A stretch of 5,496 nt of DNA from Nanohaloarchaea archaeon PL-Br10_U2g5 (lineage in GTDB: Archaea > Halobacteriota > Halobacteria > Halobacteriales > Haloferacaceae): assembly GCA_001564205.1 (NCBI GenBank), contig LKMY01000136.1, forward strand, positions 1 through 5,496, read 5' to 3'. A program made the translations under genes and the position numbers. The notes below the pieces were generated by a model that saw nothing but the letters and a program-made list of their open reading frames with translations, made no database searches and had not been told where the DNA came from. Shown piece after piece: positions 1 through 5,138 of this stretch (positions within the stretch are counted from its first letter, which is position 1; every line of letters begins with the position of its first letter).

Positions 1-633
1 GGCGCCGATCTGATCGCCGGCGGCGGCTGTAACGCGACCGCGACGATCCTCGGGCTCAAACCCCTCGTCGACGAGGGTCTCCTCGACGCCGAGACCGGCG
101 AGGTCGTCGTCGACGTGAAGGTCGGCTCCTCGGAAGGCGGCGCGGGCGGCGGCGCGGCCTCCTCGCATCCGGAGCGCTCGGGCGTCGTGCGCCCGTACGC
201 GCCGACCGGCCACCGCCACGAGGCGGAAATCGAGGCGTACCTCGGGCTCTCAGTGTCGTTTACCGTCCACGCGGTCGACATGGTCCGCGGCGCGAGCGCG
301 ACGTGTCACGTGTTCCCGGACGAGCCCGTCTCGAAGGCGGACATGTGGAAGTCGTACCGCGGCGCGTACGCCGACGAGCCGTTCATGCGGATCGTCTCCG
401 GCGGGGGCGGCGTCTACCGCTACCCCGAGCCGAAGTCCGTCGCCGGGACGAACCACGGTGAGGTCGGCTTCGAGCTCGACCCCAAGAATCGGCGTGTCGT
501 CGTCTTCTCGGCGATAGACAACATGACAAAGGGATCGGCGGGACAGGCCGTCCACGCGGCGAACGTCGCGCTCGGGCTGCCCGAAACGGCTGGTCTCGAG
601 TTTCAGGGGCTCCACCCCGTAGGATCGCCATGA
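1..633 (+). CDS. argC: LysW-glutamyl-phosphate / N-acetyl-glutamyl-phosphate reductase (ArgC/LysY), 5' end missing
   Basis: NADPH-dependent reductase that turns the gamma-glutamyl phosphate intermediate into its semialdehyde, the third step towards ornithine, in the cytoplasm. The frame is open from base 1, so the gene enters from outside the window. 210 residues are visible; the family usually has about 340-350, so the N-terminal NADP-binding part is missing. The catalytic cysteine lies in GGGCNATATIL at visible residues 7-17 (Cys10). The HPER...RPYAPTGHRHEAEI stretch (56-77) carries the catalytic histidine motif, and DNMTKGSAGQAVHAAN (173-188) is the usual C-terminal signature. The HPER/RPY/GHRH and VRGASATCHVF (95-105) forms resemble LysY, which uses LysW-bound substrates, more than bacterial ArgC; that assignment is inferred from motif recall. 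The stop overlaps the argB start as ATGA, suggesting coupled translation. GTG at 115 is internal, not the start. Confidence 0.95.
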   Translation, partial: GADLIAGGGCNATATILGLKPLVDEGLLDAETGEVVVDVKVGSSEGGAGGGAASSHPERSGVVRPYAPTGHRHEAEIEAYLGLSVSFTVHAVDMVRGASATCHVFPDEPVSKADMWKSYRGAYADEPFMRIVSGGGGVYRYPEPKSVAGTNHGEVGFELDPKNRRVVVFSAIDNMTKGSAGQAVHAANVALGLPETAGLEFQGLHPVGSP

Positions 634-1574
634 GTAGAGAACGCGACGCGACCGCGGACCGCGGCGACGCCGAAGAGCCGCCCGTCGTCGTCAAGATCGG
701 CGGCGCGAAGGCCGTCGATCCGGCCGGCGCGGTCGGCGACGTGGCCCACCTCGTCGCCAACGGCCGGCGGGTCGTCGTCGTCCACGGCGGCTCGACGGTC
801 GTCGACGAGACGATCGAACGGCTGGGCATGGAGCCCGAGTACGTCGAGAGCGCCTCCGGCGTCACCGGTCGGTTCACCGACGCGGAAACAATGGAGGCGT
901 TCACGATGGCGATGGCCGGCACACTCAACACGGAGCTGACGGCGTTGTTCCGCGAGGCCGGCGTCGACGCTGTGGGGCTCTCGGGCGTCGATGGTGGGAT
1001 CCTCTCGGGTCCCCGCAAATCGGCGGTCCGCGTGGTCGAAGACGGCAAGAAGAAGATTAGACGCGGCGAACACTCCGGCCGGATCGAGTCGGTGAACGCC
1101 GACCTGCTCTCCGGGCTGCTCGCCGACGGGTACACCCCGGTCGTCTCACCGCCGATGGAGGGGAGAGAGAGCGACGGCGGCGTCACCCCCGTCAACACCG
1201 ATGCGGACCGGGCGGCCGCCGCAGTCGCCGGCGCGCTCGGCGCGGATCTCGTCTTGTTGACCGACGTGACCGGCGTGTACGCGGACCCCGATGACCCCGA
1301 GACGCTCATCGAGGCGGCGTCGACGCCCGAGGCGTTCGCGGCGGTCGAGGCCGCAGCCGAGGGGTTCATGGGCAAGAAAGTGATGGCCGCGAAAGAGGCG
1401 CTGGCGGGCGGCTCCGGGCGAGTCATCGTCGCGGACGCCAACGTCAACGACCCGATCGTTGCGGCGCTCGGCGGGTCGGGGACGACGATCGAGCGGTCGG
1501 CGCTCGGTGATGACGGAGACGACGCGGACGAGGGCAGAACAGGCGTCGAGACCGACGGAGGTGAATCCGCATGA
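630..1574 (+). CDS. argB: LysW-glutamate kinase / acetylglutamate kinase (ArgB/LysZ type)
   Basis: Amino-acid kinase family enzyme that phosphorylates the gamma-carboxylate of blocked glutamate (probably LysW/ArgW-bound) with ATP, making the substrate of the upstream reductase. Visible motifs are VVVKIGGAK (19-27, phosphate-binding Lys22 and Gly-Gly), VVVHGGS (49-55), TGRFTDAETME (79-89), VNTDADRAAAAVAGALGADLV (188-208, nucleotide side), TDVTGVY (211-217) and GFMGKKVMAAKEAL (245-258). HGGS followed by the RFTD segment fits LysZ better than classical ArgB, which has HGGGP. The 314 residues exceed the usual 260-300: about 17 acidic residues precede the core and about 25 acidic residues follow it (GDDGDDADEG at 293-302). 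No ATG, GTG or TTG lies in frame between 630 and the core, so the long start is forced. A basic run (KKKIRR, 140-145) stands out. Only a weak GGAT precedes the start, so coupling to argC by the ATGA overlap is likely. Confidence 0.95.
   Translation: MSRERDATADRGDAEEPPVVVKIGGAKAVDPAGAVGDVAHLVANGRRVVVVHGGSTVVDETIERLGMEPEYVESASGVTGRFTDAETMEAFTMAMAGTLNTELTALFREAGVDAVGLSGVDGGILSGPRKSAVRVVEDGKKKIRRGEHSGRIESVNADLLSGLLADGYTPVVSPPMEGRESDGGVTPVNTDADRAAAAVAGALGADLVLLTDVTGVYADPDDPETLIEAASTPEAFAAVEAAAEGFMGKKVMAAKEALAGGSGRVIVADANVNDPIVAALGGSGTTIERSALGDDGDDADEGRTGVETDGGESA
1557..1564 (+). promoter_or_regulatory. Strong Shine-Dalgarno site for argD
   Basis: GGAGGTGA lies 6 bases before the ATG at 1571 and can pair fully with the archaeal 16S rRNA 3' end. 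It sits inside the argB tail (Gly-Gly-Glu codons) and fixes the argD start. Confidence 0.85.
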
Positions 1575-2698
1575 GCGGCTTCGTCTTCTCGGAGAAGCCG
1601 ATCGAGATCGCCGGCGGCAACGGCGTCACCGTCACTGACACGAACGGGACCGAGTACCTCGATTTCGGCGCGAGCTACGCCTGTACGCCCGTGGGACACT
1701 GCCATCCGGAGGTCGTCGACGCCGCGACGAGCCAGCTGGAGGAGCTCATCTACGTGCAAGCGTCGTACCCGCACGCGGCACGCACCGCGCTGTACGAGCG
1801 GCTTGCCGAAACGGGGCCGGTCGACGTCGACAACGTCTGGCTCTGTAACTCCGGGACCGAGGCCAACGAGGCCGCCTTGAAGTTCGCGCGCCATGCGACC
1901 GGTCGGCAGAAGATCGTCGCGACGACCCAAGGCTTTCACGGCCGGACGATGGGCGCGCTCGCGACGACGTGGAAACAGAAGTACAAGAAGGGGTTCGAGC
2001 CCCTGGCCGGCGGCGTCGAGTTCGTCGAGTACGGCGACACGGAGGCGATGCGGGAGGCGGTCGACGACGAGACCGCCGCAGTGATCTTAGAGCCGCTGCA
2101 GGGCGAAGGCGGGATCAACCCCGCCTCCACCGAATACCTGCAGGCGGTCCGCGTCGCGACGGCGACGTCGGGCGCGGCGATGATCCTCGACGAGATTCAG
2201 ACGGGACTCGGACGGACCGGGTCGCTGTGGGCCGCGGACACGCACCGCGTCGTTCCGGATATCCTCACGACCGCGAAGGGGCTCGGCAGCGGGCTCCCGA
2301 TCGGCGCGACGCTGTGTCGCGACTGGATCGCCGAGGACTGCGGGAACCACGGCTCGACGTTCTCGGGCGGTCCCGTCGTCTCCGCGGCGGCCGGCGCCAC
2401 TCTCGACGTTATCGAGCGCGAGGACCTCCCCACACACGCCGCCGAGATGGGCTCGTATCTTCGCGGCGAGATCGACGAGCGGCTCGGCGACGACGTTCGC
2501 GAGATTCGCGGCGACGGGCTGATGATCGGCATTGAGGTGAAGCGCGGTTCGAACCGCCTGCTGCGCGATCTGGCGATCAATCACCAGATCCTCGCGCTAC
2601 CCGCGGGCCGGACCGTGTTGCGTCTGCTCCCGCCGCTGACGATCGAGCGCGAGCACGCCGACGCGGTCGTCGACGCCCTCGAAGAGGTGATCGGGTGA
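1571..2698 (+). CDS. argD: LysW-ornithine / acetylornithine aminotransferase (ArgD/LysJ), PLP-dependent
   Basis: Class III PLP aminotransferase that transfers the amino group of glutamate to the carrier-bound (or acetylated) glutamate semialdehyde, forming blocked ornithine. The 375 residues are full length for the family. Motifs in order: CNSGTEANEAALKFAR (92-107, cofactor phosphate), GFHGRT (121-126, ring stacking), ILEPLQGEGG (172-181), MILDEIQTGLGRTG (204-217, Asp207 to the pyridine nitrogen), LTTAKGLGSGLPIGA (232-246, Schiff-base Lys236), HGSTFSGGP (260-268) and VLRLLPPLTI (349-358, Arg351 for the substrate carboxylate). All catalytic residues are present. A lysine cluster WKQKYKKGF (134-142) is unusual for a halophilic protein. 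The start overlaps the argB stop (ATGA) and has a strong ribosome-binding site. Codon 173 is a rare TTA leucine. The LysJ assignment rests mainly on the neighbours, because ArgD and LysJ share these motifs. Confidence 0.96.
   Translation: MSGFVFSEKPIEIAGGNGVTVTDTNGTEYLDFGASYACTPVGHCHPEVVDAATSQLEELIYVQASYPHAARTALYERLAETGPVDVDNVWLCNSGTEANEAALKFARHATGRQKIVATTQGFHGRTMGALATTWKQKYKKGFEPLAGGVEFVEYGDTEAMREAVDDETAAVILEPLQGEGGINPASTEYLQAVRVATATSGAAMILDEIQTGLGRTGSLWAADTHRVVPDILTTAKGLGSGLPIGATLCRDWIAEDCGNHGSTFSGGPVVSAAAGATLDVIEREDLPTHAAEMGSYLRGEIDERLGDDVREIRGDGLMIGIEVKRGSNRLLRDLAINHQILALPAGRTVLRLLPPLTIEREHADAVVDALEEVIG
2684..2690 (+). promoter_or_regulatory. Shine-Dalgarno site deciding the argE start
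   Basis: GAGGTGA lies within the last argD codons. It is 7 bases before the ATG at 2698 but only 4 before the in-frame GTG at 2695. The spacing favours ATG 2698 as the argE start. Confidence 0.75.
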
Positions 2699-3873
2699 TG
2701 TCGACCGGAACGGAGCGCGAGTCGGAGGTCGACGCCGACGACGACGCCGGAACGGATTCCCGCGAGTCAGCGGCTGCCGGAACCGACGTCGTCGCCGGCG
2801 GCGGCTACCCCGAAGCCTGTGACACGCCGGCCCGGAAGCTGCTGTACGACATGGTGTCGATTCCGTCCCCCTCGGGCGAGGAAGAGCAGGCCGCAAAGCG
2901 GCTCGTCGACTTCTTCGAGGCCAACGGCCGGGAGGCGTGGATCGACGAGGTCGGAAACGTCCGCGCGCCCGCGAGCGACGCCGTCCTCCTCACGTCCCAC
3001 ATCGACACCGTGCCGGGCGACATCCCGGTCGAAGTGAAGCCGGCAGCCGACGGCGACGAGATCGGCGAGCCGGGCGAACCCGTCCTCTGGGGACGCGGGA
3101 CCGTGGACGCCACCGGCCCCCTCGTCGCGATGGCGGTGGCTGCAGTCCAGACCGACGTCTCGTTCGTCGGTGTCGCCGGCGAGGAGACGAACTCGCGGGG
3201 TGCACGATTCCTCGTCGAGGACCGCGACGCGCCGGCGATGCTAGTGAACGGCGAACCCTCCGGCTGGGACGGGATCACGCTCGGCTACCGCGGGTTCCTC
3301 GCGGGAACGTACGTGAACACGAGCGAGTCGGGACACAGTTCCCGACCGGAGCCGAACGCGATACAGCACGCGATCAACTGGTGGCACGGCGTCGAAGAGA
3401 TGTTCGACCCCGCCGACCCGGACACGCCGGTGTTCGAGCAGGTGACGACGAAGCCGGTGTCCGTCGACGGCGGGCTCAGCGACGACGGACTCGCTGTCGA
3501 GGCGACGATGGACGTACAGCTGCGCGTCCCGCCCAATCGGACCGTCGACGAGATCCACGAGCTCGCGGAGACGGAGCTGTCGACCGGCTCGGTCCACTGG
3601 AAGGAGCCGATTCCACCGGTAATGGAGAGCCCCCGCACCGAGCTCGCACGGGCGTTCCGCGTCGCGATCCGCAAGGCGGGCGGCGACGTCCGGCTGATCC
3701 GCAAGACCGGCACCAGCGACATGAACCTCTTTGCGGCCGCCTGGGACTGCCCGATGGTGACGTACGGTCCGGGTGACTCGGATCTGGACCACGCCCCCGA
3801 CGAGCGGCTCCCGCTCTCGCATTTGGACCTGGCGACGACCGTGTTAAGCGACGTCTGTCGGGACCGACCGTAG
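2698..3873 (+). CDS. argE: LysW-ornithine hydrolase / acetylornithine deacetylase (ArgE/LysK, M20 family)
   Basis: Zinc-dependent M20 hydrolase that releases free ornithine from the LysW/ArgW carrier (or from N-acetylornithine). With ATG 2698 as start it has 391 residues. Metal and catalytic residues are all visible: SHIDTVPG (100-107, His101, Asp103), GRGTVDATGP (132-141, bridging Asp137), AGEETNSRGA (160-169, base Glu162, ligand Glu163), VNGEPS (183-188, Glu186) and LDHAPDE (363-369, His365). SGHSSRP (211-217) belongs to the dimerisation domain. KTGTSDMN (336-343) is typical of LysK and the best single argument for a carrier-bound substrate. The first 40 or so residues are an acidic, low-complexity extension before TPARKLLYDMVSIPSPSGE. 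No alternative start lies in frame before the core, so the extension appears genuine; GTG 2695 would add one residue. The start overlaps the argD stop. Codon 383 is a rare TTA. A strong hairpin follows the stop at once. Confidence 0.94.
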   Translation: MSTGTERESEVDADDDAGTDSRESAAAGTDVVAGGGYPEACDTPARKLLYDMVSIPSPSGEEEQAAKRLVDFFEANGREAWIDEVGNVRAPASDAVLLTSHIDTVPGDIPVEVKPAADGDEIGEPGEPVLWGRGTVDATGPLVAMAVAAVQTDVSFVGVAGEETNSRGARFLVEDRDAPAMLVNGEPSGWDGITLGYRGFLAGTYVNTSESGHSSRPEPNAIQHAINWWHGVEEMFDPADPDTPVFEQVTTKPVSVDGGLSDDGLAVEATMDVQLRVPPNRTVDEIHELAETELSTGSVHWKEPIPPVMESPRTELARAFRVAIRKAGGDVRLIRKTGTSDMNLFAAAWDCPMVTYGPGDSDLDHAPDERLPLSHLDLATTVLSDVCRDRP

Positions 3874-3897
3874 GCGTCGCGGCTCCCGCCGCGGCGC
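3874..3897 (+). terminator. Strong hairpin directly after argE (attenuator, processing site or terminator candidate)
   Basis: Bases 3874-3883 (GCGTCGCGGC) pair with 3888-3897 (GCCGCGGCGC) across a TCCC loop. This gives ten pairs, nine Watson-Crick and one G-T/G-U, beginning at the first base after the TAG stop. Only a weak pyrimidine stretch (TTCGTTCTCC, 3901-3910) follows, not the run of T typical of archaeal terminators. It may therefore be a partial terminator, an RNA-processing site or a 3'-end stabiliser between argE and argF. The pairing is visible; the role is inference. Confidence 0.5.
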
Positions 3898-3987
3898 CGC
3901 TTCGTTCTCCGTCGACGTAGCGCTTCGAACGACCCTCGTCACCGCAACCGCAGACACCACCCACGACATCACAGATCACACCGACCA
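3898..3987 (+). promoter_or_regulatory. argF leader without Shine-Dalgarno; CA-rich 5' region
   Basis: This is the rest of the argE-argF spacer. No TATA-like box and no Shine-Dalgarno sequence is visible before the argF ATG at 3988. The last 48 bases (3940-3987) contain 40 A or C, 6 G and only 2 T, so the RNA there should be single-stranded. Upstream, TCGTTC (3902-3907) and GAACGA (3927-3932) form an inverted repeat around the GTCGAC palindrome (3911-3916), and CGCTTCG occurs at 3898-3904 and 3921-3927. argF is probably read from the operon transcript and translated by a mode independent of Shine-Dalgarno pairing. No regulator site can be named. Confidence 0.4.
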
Positions 3988-4887
3988 ATGCCACTCGCGA
4001 CCGACAACTTCCTCGACATCGACGATGTGACGCCCGCGGAACTGGACGCCCTGCTTGATCGCGCTGCCGCGATGAAGGCGGGCGAGACGACCCCCCGACT
4101 CGAAGACGCGACGCTCGGAATGATCTTCGAGAAACCCTCGACGCGGACCCGCGTCTCCTTCGAGACGGGGATGACGCGGCTCGGCGGTCACGCGATGTTC
4201 CTCGGCCCCGACGACATCCAGCTTGGCCACGGGGAGCCGTTGAAAGACACCGCGCGCGTGCTCGGCCGGTACGTCGACGGCGTGATGGCGCGGCTGTTCG
4301 ACCACGCGGACGTCGAAACGCTCGCCGAGTACGCCGACTGCCCCGTAATCAACGGGCTCACCGACGAGGCGCACCCCTGTCAGACGCTCGCCGATCTCCT
4401 GACCATCCGCGAAACCGTCGGTGAGGACGCCCACGTCGCGTGGATCGGCGACGGCAACAACGTCGGGCAGTCGTTCGTCGTCGGCGCGGCGATGGCTGGG
4501 ATCGACGTCTCAGTGGCGACGCCCGCCGACTACGGAATGGATCCCGCGGTGTTCGACCGGGCCGCGGAGTTCGGCGCAGACGTGGAGCCGACGACGGATC
4601 CCCACGCCGCGATCGACGGCGCCGACGTCGTCTACACCGACGTGTGGATCTCGATGGGCCAAGAGAGCCAGCGCCACGAGAAGCTCGCCGCCTTCGACGG
4701 GTTCCAGCTGAACCAGGCGCTGCTCGCTGGCACCGACGCGAAGGTGATGCATTGCCTGCCTGCGCACCGCGGTGAGGAGGTCACCGACGACGTCTTAGAA
4801 TCGAACCGTGCCCTCGTCTGGGATCAGGCCGAAAACCGGATGCACGCGCAGAACGCGCTGCTCGTCGAGCTGCTCGGCGGGGAGTAA
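3988..4887 (+). CDS. argF: Ornithine carbamoyltransferase
   Basis: Transfers the carbamoyl group from carbamoyl phosphate to ornithine to give citrulline; cytoplasmic. The 299 residues match the family's usual length of about 300. The carbamoyl-phosphate site STRTR (51-55) lies in EKPSTRTRVSFE, HPCQ is at 129-132, the ornithine-binding DVWISMGQE is at 218-226 (Asp218, Ser222, Met223, Gly224), and HCLPAHRG (255-262) has the catalytic Cys256. ENRMHAQNALL (282-292) is the usual C-terminal motif with Arg284. The SMG and HCLP motifs distinguish it from aspartate carbamoyltransferase. The ATG at 3988 places the N-terminus just before the expected first helix. It lies 114 bases after argE rather than overlapping it, and its product acts on the free ornithine released by argE. 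An anabolic role is inferred from this context; haloarchaea can also use such enzymes in the arginine deiminase route, but no arcA or arcC is seen here. Codon 270 is a rare TTA. Confidence 0.97.
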   Translation: MPLATDNFLDIDDVTPAELDALLDRAAAMKAGETTPRLEDATLGMIFEKPSTRTRVSFETGMTRLGGHAMFLGPDDIQLGHGEPLKDTARVLGRYVDGVMARLFDHADVETLAEYADCPVINGLTDEAHPCQTLADLLTIRETVGEDAHVAWIGDGNNVGQSFVVGAAMAGIDVSVATPADYGMDPAVFDRAAEFGADVEPTTDPHAAIDGADVVYTDVWISMGQESQRHEKLAAFDGFQLNQALLAGTDAKVMHCLPAHRGEEVTDDVLESNRALVWDQAENRMHAQNALLVELLGGE

Positions 4888-4954
4888 AAAACAGCGATCG
4901 GTGGAGGCTCGCGGCGACAGTTAGCAGCCGATATGCGGTGGCGCGCCCCGATGA

Positions 4955-4971
4955 GCGGCCCAGCGGGCCGC
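4955..4971. repeat. Perfect 7-bp GC hairpin downstream of argF
   Basis: GCGGCCC (4955-4961) and GGGCCGC (4965-4971) are exact inverted repeats around AGC. The hairpin starts 67 bases after the argF stop. It could stabilise or mark the 3' end of the operon RNA. No T run follows it, so a terminator role is unproven. Confidence 0.5.
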
Positions 4972-4990
4972 GAATACGAGCGCGAGGGAC

Positions 4991-5021
4991 GCCGCGAGCG
5001 CCTTCGACGGGCGCGAGCGGC
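4991..5021. repeat. 31-base imperfect palindrome with tandem G-A mismatch
   Basis: The arms GCCGC-GA-GCGCC (4991-5002) and GGCGC-GA-GCGGC (5010-5021) pair as 5 + 5 Watson-Crick pairs. The two GA dinucleotides face each other in the middle, in the CGAG context that allows sheared tandem G-A pairs in RNA. A T-G wobble (5003/5009) closes the loop TCGAC (5004-5008). Either strand would fold the same way. The pairing is visible; a role as RNA 3' structure, REP-like element or protein site is inference. Confidence 0.6.
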
Positions 5022-5075
5022 GAGGCTGGGGAGGCGCGAGGTACGCGGGGCAGTGCTGTGCGGCGCGAAACAGCC

Positions 5076-5096
5076 AGATACGAGTGAGATACGAGT
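5076..5096 (+). promoter_or_regulatory. 10-bp direct repeat at 11-bp spacing upstream of the membrane gene promoter
   Basis: AGATACGAGT occurs exactly at 5076-5085 and again at 5087-5096, one base apart. The start-to-start distance of 11 is about one DNA turn, so both copies face the same side of the helix. The pair ends 12 bases before the TATA-like box, where archaeal activators often bind. The repeat is certain; the operator role is inference. Confidence 0.5.
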
Positions 5097-5107
5097 CTGC
5101 TGCCGCG

Positions 5108-5115
5108 CTTTTATG
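5108..5115 (+). promoter_or_regulatory. TATA-like promoter for the membrane protein gene (leaderless)
   Basis: CTTTTATG is the only AT-rich stretch in this gap apart from the A run after argF. Its centre is about 27 bases before the ATG at 5139, the distance expected if transcription starts at or next to the start codon. No Shine-Dalgarno site precedes that ATG, which fits a leaderless mRNA. GCCGC (5102-5106) and GCGGC (5115-5119) form an inverted repeat around the box, so a competing hairpin or an operator is possible. No clear purine-rich BRE is seen. Confidence 0.6.
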
Positions 5116-5138
5116 CGGCTCCCCGAGAGTACTACTCC

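Larger units (their letters stand above)
4936..5070. repeat. Candidate dispersed GC-rich intergenic repeat
   Basis: Most of the 251-base gap between argF and the membrane gene is a non-coding, GC-rich block. It contains an 8-base palindrome GGCGCGCC (4940-4947), two hairpins described separately, and three copies of GCGCGAG (starting at 4980, 5011 and 5034). Its look matches intergenic blocks I recall as recurring in Halorubrum-like genomes. That is memory, not a search, and the borders given are approximate. Short open frames across it on both strands are not convincing genes. Confidence 0.35.

Noticed and set aside
115..117. GTG at 115 as the start of a short gene
   Set aside because: The same frame is open to base 1 and encodes the catalytic cysteine motif upstream of 115, so this is an internal valine of argC.
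383..1939. 518-codon open frame on the minus strand across argC, argB and argD
   Set aside because: It is antisense to three well-supported enzymes. Its product is rich in Ser, Pro, Arg and Thr, not acidic, and has no domain; long antisense frames are usual in such GC-rich DNA.
2937..3776. 279-codon + strand frame inside argE
   Set aside because: Shifted frame of argE with an Arg-rich product and no motifs; argE has complete zinc-site residues in its own frame.
3911..3916. GTCGAC palindrome before argF considered as an ArgR-like operator
   Set aside because: Six-base GC palindromes are frequent in this DNA and it does not resemble a known arginine repressor box.
4886..4891. A6 run just after argF considered as a terminator
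   Set aside because: On the + strand it is poly-A, not the T run that ends archaeal transcription; it could act only for minus-strand transcription, for which no credible gene exists.
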